From Crambe crambe (Eukaryota; Porifera; Demospongiae; Poecilosclerida; Crambeidae), in the NCBI GenBank assembly GCA_963924555.1, contig OZ004598.1, positions 4,054,501 to 4,118,500 of the forward strand: a stretch of 64,000 bases of DNA. The letters run 5' to 3'. The notes under the pieces were generated by a model. The model was not told the DNA's origin. It saw only the letters and a program-made list of their open reading frames with translations, and did no database searches. A program made the position numbers and the translations under genes. The stretch's first letter is position 1, and each line of letters starts with the position of its first letter. Shown here in pieces: positions 31,515-41,875 of the stretch.

Positions 31515-31749
31515 GCATGACAGGACGTTTCTGTGTGGATTTTTTTTTGTTCACCCTGATGAAGGCTAGAGTATTCTGGTCGAAACGTTGGTGGTTTGTT
31601 TCATAAGCTAATTTTATGAGAACTAATTCTATTGAATTTTTATCATGTTAGCTGAGAATAATAAGACATTGAATAACATGCAGTAATAATTGTTGATACC
31701 AAAGGTTGCATTGCTAAAATTTCGTATAAAGCTGCCCTTGATTTTTTAG

Positions 31750-32284
31750 GTGGGGAAACACACCACAACTCCTGAAGGCATAGAAGCAGAACCACACTCA
31801 CTCTGGGAGTATCCTTCCTATGCACGAAGTAAAGTCCACAACTTGATGACTTTTGACTTTGCCTCTGTCATTTTGAGCAAGGCTGAGTTGAAGGAGAGTG
31901 GGGAGATGCTATTGGATGGAGAGGATTGTCATGGTGTAGTACTTTGGATGGACTATGCACTCACTGAGACAGTCACCACCAGCACTGGCCTCAAGCATGT
32001 GAGTTCAAATACTATTGTAAATTTATGCAAGCTAAGTATCTTTTGTTTGTTTTATTTTGTTTTTTAAAACCATGCCAATATATGCAAGCTATTTTCTTGA
32101 TCAACAACTATTCTAGGAACCAAGAGCCAAGTCTGAGAGGTTAGAATGGGACACTAGCTTCAAACAAGCAGTGTATTTCCTCTCTCCCAAGGACACAAAC
32201 CAAAGTTTAGTCAAGTTGAAATATCATGTTCAATTCTCTTCAGCATCAGGAAATATTGAAACAACAATTTTTGGTGTTCATTAA
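31750..32284 (+). CDS. PRMT7: Protein arginine methyltransferase 7, last two exons only
   Basis: Exons 31750-31998 and 32117-32284 join in frame to 138 residues ending at TAA 32282. The sequence fits the C-terminal methyltransferase repeat of PRMT7: SLWEYPSYA, LMTFDFASV, VVLWMDYALTETVTTSTGL, FKQAVYFLSP. These residues belong to the beta-barrel end, without the SAM-binding or double-E loop. Upstream, at 27143-31749, are only transposon relics and satellite; no other PRMT7 exon is seen, so this is a split gene, a duplicated tail or a rearranged locus. Confidence 0.85.
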
Positions 32285-32393
32285 GTGTTTTGGCTACAGT
32301 TGTTATTGTTATTAAATAACCTGCCAATATGTACTTACATTAATTTTGTGGGTATTTTAGGAGGAATTTGTGACTAGAGAGCCTGTGCACACG

Positions 32394-33125
32394 TAATAGT
32401 TATTAACCAAGCGCTAGGTTTGTAGTCGAATTATAAGCACGAGGCCCGAGGGCGAAGCCCGAGGGGCGAGTGCTTATAATTCACTACAAACCGCACGCGC
32501 GCGGTTAATAACTATTTTATAGCCCGCGCGAGTGTACTACGCATGCTCAGTGCTTCTGTCTCTATAGCGATGTAGCTACTTTTTGGCTGCTTACAAGAAT
32601 ATGGCCATCCCACTTCAACGTCGTGATTCATACGGTACCGAACTATCTTTCAGTCTATAACCCACCCACTCGCTGTGCTTTAACTTGCTCACGTAAGGTA
32701 GGGGCACAGTGTCATAATTATGGTTGGACGCTGAATGGCAAGTAGGGCAGCTAGTGCAGAATACCAGCCACGCTGTTACACAGCTCGCAAGTTCTGCCTT
32801 TTATGCTGGCTACTTTCTGAAAAGCTTGTTGGGTTTGAAATGTGGAATGTGGTCAATGAATATCATTATAGCGTGCGCACCGTGTTCAATGATAAAATTC
32901 TTTTCTGAGAGTAGTTAGTATAAGGACAGAACTCTATACTGTCACATACTCACCTTTCAGTCTAGTCACAACTCCTTAAAAGTGCAATATCAACTTTTCA
33001 GAATCTATATCTAACTTTTCCCTGTAAACACCACCCCAGGCTATGATTACATGCACTGTATCACATTTATAAATCCATGTAAATCGGTCCGTTACCATGG
33101 CAACGGGCTATAAAAATAGTTATAA
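32394..33125. mobile_element. Foldback / MITE structure between PRMT7 tail and exostosin
   Basis: Inner palindrome 32394-32517: taatagttattaacc and ggtttgtagt recur inverted (actacaaacc, ggttaataactatt) around a GC-rich centre. A further inverted match (ctattttatagcccg at 32510 versus cgggctataaaaatag at 33105) suggests a larger element ending near 33125. No coding sequence; the open frame at 32724 is unsupported. Confidence 0.55.
33091..33104. promoter_or_regulatory. Perfect RFX X-box palindrome
   Basis: gttaccatggcaac matches the X-box consensus exactly and lies at the end of the repeat element 32394-33125, 120 bp past the 3' end of the exostosin gene. Confidence 0.5.
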
Positions 33126-33230
33126 GTATGTTTTATAATGTGATCTCTTGGCCAAAGTCTCTAATTAAAAAATCATGTATAAGCCACCCTTTACTATAAC
33201 TAAACAACTTCCTAAGATCTATAATTATAG

Positions 33231-34511
33231 TTATAAGTATGTCCTATAAATGTGATGGTGTGGTTTCCTCTTGGCCAAAGCCTCTAAAATCATATAAGGG
33301 GCTAAGCCACCTTTACTATAACTAAACAACTTCCATACTTTCTCCATTTCCTTCTGCATCATTTTTACCTCGTTGGATTCCACTGATGTGAGTATAGTTT
33401 TCAGCTTGTTCACATCTTTTGGTCTGACTCGGATCATAAATTTTGAGTAATCAATGAAGTCTTCAAAGGCCAGCTCTATCTCTTCGCTCAGTAGGACAGG
33501 TATGCAGCCTAAAATCACAGCTTGGTAGGGACGGGGGTTCCAAGCATGCCAGCCTTCTGGACAGAGACAGAACGTTGAAGACATCATATCATGGATATAA
33601 GTATCAATTCTAGTTCCAGTTATTTTGAAATCAGGATCATGTGAGTAGTGCTTCTTGATGTACTGTCGCACACCCTTTGAGTAGAAGGAACCCCTTTCAT
33701 CTTTGACACTAAGTGAAACAACAGTGCCTCCAAAGTGACCCAGCCATCTCTTGACAGGACGATGCATTGGAGATAATTCATAGAAAGACGAGAAACCATA
33801 TCCAGAGAGATCAGGTGGTATTGTGATATCTTTATGGGGAGTAAACTCGTCCAGTGTAAACTGACCATTATGTACTAAGAAAATTCCATTATTGATCAGT
33901 TTCCAATTTCCAAACATTTTAGCTCCAAACCCTTGAGTGAAAGCCCAGATGTGGTCTCTCCCTTCAGACATATTGAAGTATGAATACTTAGTCCTTATGT
34001 AGTTGAAGAGTTTGTTGTGAAAAATTGCAGTTTTTGTGAGATTATTTGGGTGGTTGTTGATCAGGAAACAGCTGCTGTATGATGGGACGTAGAAAAAATC
34101 AGCAAGCCATGGATCGATAGTTCTGACTGAGCTTTTCAACAAGAAGTTGTGGAAAGAATATTCAGCACTATAGAAATTGCTAGTACAATTTGGATCCCTA
34201 ATTCTTGGAGGTTTATATCTGTTCAATACTAACTGTTCCTTATTAAAAATATCTGGAAGCTCATAAACGTAAATCTTCAAATTATTCAATCTTCCTTTAA
34301 TGAAATCCTTTTCGTTAAGTACTTCTAAATTTTCTCTCTTCATCTGCTCAATTTCATTTTTTGATTTCAGTTGTATTTTCTCAAAGAATCCCATCTGAAT
34401 CATAGTGAAATAGACAGTCACAACTGTTATGAAAAGTAGTAGAATAAAGCATCTTGCTATCCTTGTTCTTACGGACATAATCCAGCTGCAACTAGCCAAC
34501 CTAACAACCAT
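33231..34511 (-). CDS. Exostosin-family (GT47) glycosyltransferase, type II membrane, intronless
   Basis: 426 residues from ATG 34511 to TAA 33231, no intron. A short basic N-terminus and one signal anchor (CFILLLFITVVTVYFTMI, about residues 21-38) fit a Golgi type II enzyme, followed by a charged stem. The exostosin fold starts at LKIYVYELPDIFN, with DPWLADFFYVPSYSSC, HIWAFTQGFG and the C-terminal signature SSTFCLCPEGWHAWNPRPYQ, AVILGCIPVLLSEEIELAFE. N-glycosylation sites are present. The family transfers sugars in heparan sulfate or plant-type cell-wall synthesis; the substrate here is unknown. An alternative start 11 codons in (MSVRTR) is possible. Confidence 0.88.
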   Translation of the reverse strand: MVVRLASCSWIMSVRTRIARCFILLLFITVVTVYFTMIQMGFFEKIQLKSKNEIEQMKRENLEVLNEKDFIKGRLNNLKIYVYELPDIFNKEQLVLNRYKPPRIRDPNCTSNFYSAEYSFHNFLLKSSVRTIDPWLADFFYVPSYSSCFLINNHPNNLTKTAIFHNKLFNYIRTKYSYFNMSEGRDHIWAFTQGFGAKMFGNWKLINNGIFLVHNGQFTLDEFTPHKDITIPPDLSGYGFSSFYELSPMHRPVKRWLGHFGGTVVSLSVKDERGSFYSKGVRQYIKKHYSHDPDFKITGTRIDTYIHDMMSSTFCLCPEGWHAWNPRPYQAVILGCIPVLLSEEIELAFEDFIDYSKFMIRVRPKDVNKLKTILTSVESNEVKMMQKEMEKVWKLFSYSKGGLAPYMILEALAKRKPHHHIYRTYL

Positions 34512-35406
34512 CCGAGCATTCCAAATTTATTACTGATCCGCCCCTTTGTTTGTGCATAGATAGTATATTACCGCCCTGGGATTGCATAGGCTAATTGAAA
34601 ATTCCGCGGGCACTCCGTGTTATGGTTTGCGACCAAGAAACTTACCTAGTTACGTGGGTAGCAACGGGCTGCAGCGGTCCGCTAGGAGGCGTGTGGCTGC
34701 TCTTTCACAGGGAAACTGCAAGCGGCGGTTAGTATTTATAATTTGCATCCACAATTTCAATTATTCCTACTAGTATAATGGCTAAATTCCACACTTTAGC
34801 GATATAGAAAACTAGAAGAAAATTTGTCGGGGGAATGGTAGTCTTCATAACTTAGGTTTGTGCTTATTATCTAGTTTTGTGAGTAGAGTCATCCTTCTTT
34901 TATAGAATGAGTGGCATTAGATGCATGTTACTGCATTAATGGTGAAAATATAAACCAATTACTTAGAGCACTCATAGGAAGGAAGCATCGGCTATGTACA
35001 AGAAAGTAATGGTCATGTAACCTCCACTGCTGCACTCCATTCCAGATATCCTGGTCACTCCACAGTTCATGCCAGTATTAAATGATCAATAGTGTCAATA
35101 TCATTTATAGATTGCAACATGACCCTAAAAATTGTTCCGGCATTGCAGCTCCTGTGTCTCTCTAGTAACTGTGCTGGATTGATTCCAGCAAAATTGTGTT
35201 GGTAACTCTGATGACTGCATCTTGGCATTGAAGTTCATTGACAATTTTGATGGTATAATATTATACTCTGCATCAATTTTTGTGATCACTTACTTGTGCA
35301 TGCAAATCCAGAAAGTAATTATTATATTGTGTAGTATAATTATTGTGTAGTAGCCTCCTCGACTGATGAATAAGGAGAGGAAGAAGAGTCCATCACATCA
35401 CTAGTA
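34512..35406. other. Non-coding stretch before the LTR element
   Basis: A 190 bp open frame at 34582-34773 begins without an ATG and ends in a possible donor (cggcggttagt); it could be a first exon but has no recognisable homology. Nothing else seen. Confidence 0.3.
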
Positions 35407-35411
35407 GCATG
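35407..35411. repeat. Left target-site duplication (gcatg)
   Basis: gcatg directly before the left LTR and again at 46143-46147 after the right LTR: a 5 bp duplication as made by Ty3/gypsy integrases. Confidence 0.85.
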
Positions 35412-35760
35412 TGTAACGAGACTCTACATTATTCTTATTACATAATCATAATAATATGCACATTATACAAGTATTATTTGGATAAAAAATTAGGCTAGGA
35501 CCCATTTCTAAGGACCTAAATGACGTCATCTTTAATTGATTTAACCCCATACATTCGGATTAAACGAGCTACTTGCAGTGCTACTTGCAGCTACTCAATA
35601 AGCTACTGGACTAAAATCTAGCTAAGTGGCATGGATCCAGGCAAGTGTAATATATCTAATACATTGAGGAAGGAGTATGAAGTAACCTCAGAGCATCTCA
35701 CTTACTTCCATCAATGTAAAAGAGTAATATAATATTCAAGAAGAAGAATGGTCAAAAAAA

Positions 35761-38590
35761 ATTAAGGATCCATGGCCATTACTGTCCTAAACGATAAGGT
35801 GCATTCTGTTCCAATGGTCACCAGTATCCTCTATGCTAGTACAAACTATATATAATTTATATCACTATTCCTAGTTGAGGAACATTGTTTTCTAGAAGAG
35901 GAGTTGATTAAGGACCCATAGCCGTTACTCTCCAAATAGATAAGGTGCGTTCTGTTCCAATGGTCACCAGTATCCTCTATGCTAGTACTAACTATATCTG
36001 CACTTGATGATGTATATCTCTATTCCTAGTTGAGGAACATTGTTTACTAGAAGAGGGGCTGATTAAGGACCCATGGCTGTTACTCTTTGAAAAGATAAGG
36101 TGCATTCTGTTCCAATGGTCACCAGTATTCTCTATGCTAGTTAAAACTATATCTGCATTTGACGATTTATATCTCTATTCCTAGTTGAGGAACATTGTTT
36201 TCTAGAAGAGGGGTTGATTAAGGATCCATGGGCCGTTACTCTCCAAAAAGATAAGGTGTGTTCTGTTCAAATGGTCACCATTATCCTCTATGCTAGTACA
36301 AACTATATCTGCACTTGATGATCTATATCTCTATTCCTAGTTGAGGAACATTGTTTACTAGAAGAGGGGTTGATTAAGGACCCATGGCTGTTACTATTCG
36401 AAAAGATAAGGTGCGTTCTGTTCCAATCGTCACCAGTATTCTCTATGCTAGTTAAAACCATATCTGCACTTGACGATTTATATTTCTATTCCTAGTTGAG
36501 GAACATTGTTTTCTAGAAGAGGAGTTGATTAAGGACCCATAGCCGTTACTCTCCAAATAGATAAGGTGCGTTCTGTTCCAATGGTCACCAGTATCCTCTA
36601 TGCTAGTACTAACTATATCTGCACTTGATGATGTATATCTCTATTCCTAGTTGAGGAACATTGTTTACTAGAAGAGGGGCTGATTAAGGACCCATGGCTG
36701 TTACTCTTTGAAAAGATAAGGTGCATTCTGTTCCAATGGTCACCAGTATTCTCTATGCTAGTTAAAACTATATCTGCATTTGACGATTTATATCTCTATT
36801 CCTAGTTGAGGAACATTGTTTTCTAGAAGAGGGGTTGATTAAGGATCCATGGGCCGTTACTCTCCAAAAAGATAAGGTGTGTTCTGTTCAAATGGTCACC
36901 ATTATCCTCTATGCTAGTACAAACTATATCTGCACTTGATGATCTATATCTCTATTCCTAGTTGAGGAACATTGTTTACTAGAAGAGGGGTTGATTAAGG
37001 ACCCATGGCTGTTACTATTCGAAAAGATAAGGTGCGTTCTGTTCCAATCGTCACCAGTATTCTCTATGCTAGTTAAAACCATATCTGCACTTGACGATTT
37101 ATATTTCTATTCCTAGTTGAGGAACATTGTTTTCTAGAAGAGGAGTTGATTAAGGACAGATGGCCGTTACTCTCTAAAAAGATAAGGTGCGTTCTGTTCC
37201 AATGGTCAAACTATATCTGCATTTTAATGATCTATGATCTATATCTCTATTCCTAGTTGAGGAACATTGTTTTCTATAAGAGGGGTTGATTAAGGACCCA
37301 TGGCCGTTACTCTCCAAAAAGATAAGGTGTGTTTTGTTCAAATGGTCACCAGTACCGTCTTTGCTAGTACAAACTATATCTGCACTTGGTGATCTATATC
37401 TCTATTCCTAGTTGAGGAACATTGTTTTCTAGAAGAGGAGTTGATTAAGGACCCATGGCCGTTACTCTCCAAAAGGATAAGGTGTGTTCTGTTCAAATGG
37501 TCACCAGTATCCTCCATACCATATTTGCACTTGATGATCTATATCTCTATTCCTAGTTGAGGAACATTGTTTTCTAGAAGGAGTTGATTAAGGACCCATG
37601 GCCGTTACTCTCCAAAAAGATAAGGTATATTCTGTTTAAATGGTCACCAGTATCCTCTATGCTATATCTGCACTTGATGATCTATATTTCTATTCCTAGT
37701 TGAGGAACATTGTTTTCTAGAAGAGGAGTTGATTAAGGACCCATGGCCGTTACTCTCCAAAAAGATAAGGTCGTTCTGTTCAAATGGGCACCAGTACCCT
37801 CTATGCTAGTACAAACTATATCTGCACTTGATGATCTATATCTCTATTCCTAGTTGAGGAACATTGTTTTCTAGAAGGAGTTGATTAAGGACCCATGGCC
37901 GTTACTCTCCAAAAAGATAAGGTATATTCTGTTTAAATGGTCACCAGTATCCTCTATGCTATATCTGCACTTGATGATCTATATTTCTATTCCTAGTTGA
38001 GGAACATTGTTTTCTAGAAGAGGAGTTGATTAAGGACCCATGGCCGTTACTCTCCAAAAAGATAAGGTCGTTCTGTTCAAATGGGCACCAGTACCCTCTA
38101 TGCTAGTACAAACTATATCTGCACTTGATGATCTATATCTCTATTCCTAGTTGAGGAACATTGTTTTCTAGAAGGAGTTGATTAAGGACCCATGGCCGTT
38201 ACTCTCCAAAAAGATAAGGTATATTCTGTTTAAATGGTCACCAGTATCCTCTATGCTATATCTGCACTTGATGATCTATATTTCTATTCCTAGTTGAGGA
38301 ACATTGTTTTCTAGAAGAGGAGTTGATTAAGGACCCATGGCCGTTACTCTCCAAAAAGATAAGGTCGTTCTGTTCAAATGGGCACCAGTACCCTCTATGC
38401 TAGTACAAACTATATCTGCACTTGATGATCTATATCTCTATTCCTAGTTGAGGAACATTGTTTTCTAGAAGAGGGGTTGATTAAGGACCCATGACCGTTA
38501 TGTTCAGGTATGCTTGGTCACCAGTATCCTCTATGTTAGTACAAATCATCTGCACTTCATGATCTATCTTTCTATATATCTAGTTGAGGA
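35761..38590 (+). repeat. 155 bp tandem repeat, left arm, with higher-order structure
   Basis: About 18 units marked by attaaggacccatgg, gataaggtgcgttctgttcc and ctagttgaggaacattg. Start-to-start distances are 146-156 bp. Four-unit blocks repeat with a period of 621 bp (35907 and 36528), and two-unit blocks of about 296 bp repeat at 37578, 37874 and 38171. Confidence 0.92.
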
Positions 38591-38775
38591 ACTCATGGCT
38601 GTTTTACTACTGAGCAGTGAGATGAGTGAATTCTTTGCCGCCTGATTGAAAAACTTCTGCCACTTCTGTGAAACTGGATGCTGTTCATTTTTTTCTATGA
38701 TTACTTGCTAGCAAGCAAATTCTATATCATGACTTCTTATTAATTCATCATGAAATTTAAGGAGTGATGTACATC

Positions 38776-39376
38776 AAGTAATGGGGTGGAAACATGTATG
38801 GTATTCTGGTGCCCTGAACTCTGGTTGGTAGCATCCAACGTCCCTGAACTCTGGTTGGTAGCATCCAACGTTCAGCATGAAATGTGCAAGTAATGGGGTG
38901 GAAACGTGTATGGTAGTCTGGTGCCCTGAACTCTGGTTGGTAGCATCATGAAATGTAGCATTCAGCAGGTAATGGGGTGGAAACATGTATGGTAGTCTGG
39001 TGCCCTGAACTCTGGTTGGTAGCATCATGAAATGTAGCATTCAGCAGGTAATGGGGTGGAAACGTGTGGTGCCCTGAACTCTGGTTGGTAGCATCCAACG
39101 TTCAGCATGAAATGTAGCATTCAGCAGGTGATGGGGTGGAAACGTGTATGGTAGTCTGGTGCCCTGAACTCTGGTTGGTAGCATCCAACGTTCAGCATGA
39201 AATGTAGCATTCAGCAGGTAATGGGGTGGAAACGTGTATGGTAGTCTGGTGCCCTGAACTCTGGTTGGTAGCATCCAACGTTCAGCATGAAATGTAGCAT
39301 TCAGCAGGTAATGGGGTGGAAACGTGTATGGTAGTCTGGTGCCCTGAACTCTGGTTGGTAGCATCCAATGTAGTCA
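38776..39376. repeat. 90 bp tandem repeat at the centre of the foldback element
   Basis: Units such as ggtgccctgaactctggttg, gtagcatccaacgttcagca and ggtaatggggtggaaacg recur about seven times with a 90 bp period, some with deletions. Open frames (MLPTRVQGTRLPYTFPPHY) are repeat by-products. Confidence 0.9.
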
Positions 39377-39679
39377 GCATTCAAGTGCATGGGTACACCA
39401 TGTATTCATCAAAGGTATGTAATTAAGAGTACATTTCTGCTGTTAATTAACATAATCATTTTGTGTGTGTGTGTTTTTTTGTTGTTGTTTTTTTTGGAGT
39501 CAGATTTCTCAGTAGCTGGTGGTAGAGAAGTTCTCTTCAGGGATAATTTCTGAATCAGCAAGTCTTGATCATTGTAGCATTTTATATGATTGTACCTCCT
39601 CCTATTATTGCACATACAGGGAAGCTCAACTCCATCTGAGTGTCCTGGGCACGAGAAAGAGATATAGATCATCAAGTGC

Positions 39680-41455
39680 AGATATGGTTTGTACTAGCAT
39701 AGAGGATACTGGTGACCATTTGAACAGAACACACCTTATCTTTTTGGAGAGTAACGGCCATGGGTCCTTAATCTTTTAGAAAATAATGTTCCTCAACTAG
39801 AAATAGAGATATAGATCATCAAGTGCAGATATGGTTTGTACTAGCGTAGAGGATACTGGTGACCATTTGAACAGAACACACCTTATCTTTTTGGAGAGTA
39901 ACGGCCATGGGTCCTTAATCTTTTAGTAATAATGTTCCTCAACTAGAAATAGAGATATAGATCATCAAGTGCAGATATAGTTTGTACTAGCGTAGAGGAT
40001 ACTGGTGACCATTTGAACAGAACACACCTTATCTTTTTTGGAGAGTAACAGCCATGGGTCCTTAATCAACCCATCTTCTAGAAAACAATATTCCTCAACT
40101 AGGAATAGAGATATAGATCATCAAGTGCAGATATGGTTTTAACTAGCATAGAAAACACTGGTGACAATTGGAACATAACACACCTTATCTTTTTGGAGAG
40201 TAACGGCCATGGGTCCTTAATCTACCCCTCTTCTAGAAAATAATGTTCCTCAACTAGGAATAGAGATATAGATCATCAAGTGCAGATATAGTTTGTACTA
40301 GCATAGAGGGTACTGGTGACCATTGGAACAGAACACACCTTATCTTTTTGGAGAGTAACAACCATGGGTCCTTAATCAACCCTTCTTCTAGAAAACAATG
40401 TTCCTCAACTAGGAATAGAGATATAGATCATCAAGTGCAGATATACTTCGTACTAGCATAGAGGATAATGGTGACCATTGGAACAGAACGCACCTTATCT
40501 TTTTGGAGAGTAACGGCCATGGGTCCTTAATCAACTCCTCTTCTAGAAAACAATGTTCCTCAACTAGGAATAGAGATATAGATCATCAAGTGCAGATATG
40601 GTTTTAACTAGCATAGAAAACACTGGTGACAATTGGAACATAACACACCTTATCTTTTTGGAGAGTAACGGCCATGGGTCCTTAATCAACCCTTCTTCTA
40701 GAAAACAATGTTCCTCAACTAGGAATAGAGATATAGATCATCAAGTGCAGATATACTTCGTACTAGCATAGAGGATAATGGTGACCATTGGAACAGAACG
40801 CACCTTATCTTTTTGGAGAGTAACGGCCATGGGTCCTTAATCAACTCCTCTTCTAGAAAACAATGTTCCTCAACTAGGAATAGAGATATAGATCATCAAG
40901 TGTAGATATAGTTTGTACTAGCATAGAGGATACTGGTGACCATTGGAACAGAACACACCTTATCTTTTTGGAGAGTAACAACCATGGGTCCTTAATCAAC
41001 CCTTCTTCTAGAAAACAATGTTCCTCAACTAGGAATAGAGATATAGATCATCAAGTGCAGATATACTTCGTACTAGCATAGAGGATACTGGTGACAATTG
41101 GAACATAACGCACCTTATCGTTTTGGATAGTAATGGCCATGGGTCCTTAATCAACCCCTCTTCTAGAAAATAATGTTCCTCATAGAGATATAGATCATCA
41201 AGTGCAGATATAGCTTATACTAGCATAGAGGATACCGGTGACCATTTGAACAGAACACACCTTATCTATTTGGAGAGTAACGGCCATGGGTCCTTAATCA
41301 ACTCCTCTTTTAGAAAACAATGTTCCTCAACTAGAAATAGTGATATAAATTATCAAGTGCTGATATAGTTTGTACTAGCATAGATGATACTGGTGACCAT
41401 TGGAACAGAATGCACCTTATCGTTTAGGATAGTAATGGTCATGGGTCCTTAATTT
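39680..41455 (-). repeat. 155 bp tandem repeat, right arm (inverted)
   Basis: Same unit as the left array in opposite orientation (ccatgggtccttaatcaac, caatgttcctcaactagg). About 12 units, so the two arms differ in length by about 1 kb. Confidence 0.92.
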
Positions 41456-41858
41456 TTTTTGATCATTCCTCTTCTTGAATATTATATTACTCTTTTACAT
41501 TGATGGAAGTAAGTGAGATGCTCTGAGGTTACTTCATACTCCTTCCTCAATGTATTAGATATATTACACTTGCCTGGATCCATGCCACTTAGCTAGATTT
41601 TCATCCAGTAGCTTATTGAGTAGCTGTAAGTAGCACTGAGTAGCTGAGTAGCTCGTTTAATCCGAATGTATGGGGTTAAATCAATTAAAGATGACGTCAT
41701 TTAGGTCCTTAGAAATGGGTCCTAGCCTAAAATTCTATCAGTATAATACCTGACCGGTCAATTTGTGTCACGTGATTCAGACTTCCAGCTGTGATCATCT
41801 TTATTCATTGAGTTTGTAAGTCACTATCAAAAAGATTATACAACAAGAATTCGTTACA

Positions 41859-41875
41859 TGGTGGCAGCGGTGGGA
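41859..41875 (+). other. Primer-binding site of the LTR element
   Basis: tggtggcagcggtggga starts right after the left LTR with TGG, as expected for pairing with a tRNA CCA end. The tRNA was not identified. Confidence 0.65.

Larger units (their letters stand above)
35469..41757. mobile_element. 6.3 kb foldback element built of inverted satellite arrays
   Basis: It lies within the left LTR. The unique outer arms (about 35490-35765 and 41455-41735) are reverse complements, for example aattaggctaggacccattt on the left. Inside them, 155 bp direct repeats run forward at 35761-38590 and inverted at 39680-41455, around a centre with a different, 90 bp tandem repeat. No transposase frame is seen. 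The design recalls Drosophila FB and Galileo elements; relationship to either is unproven. Its exact ends are uncertain by about 10 bp. Confidence 0.85.

Noticed and set aside
30699..31606. Many overlapping 70-248 residue open frames on both strands
   Set aside because: The 61-62 bp satellite unit has no stop codon in several frames; they mirror the repeat.
32724..32918. 64-codon open frame after the PRMT7 tail
   Set aside because: Lies in repeat-derived sequence with no family resemblance.
34582..34773. Open frame divergent from the exostosin gene
   Set aside because: No ATG at the start, no recognisable family and no second exon found; at best an unproven first exon.
35761..38590. Regular repeats considered as a CRISPR-like array
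   Set aside because: Units are 155 bp without short conserved repeats and unique spacers, and the genome is animal; it is satellite DNA in a foldback element.
38774..39364. Repetitive open frames on the minus strand
   Set aside because: A 90 bp period divisible by three keeps the frame open; this is tandem repeat sequence with no protein family.
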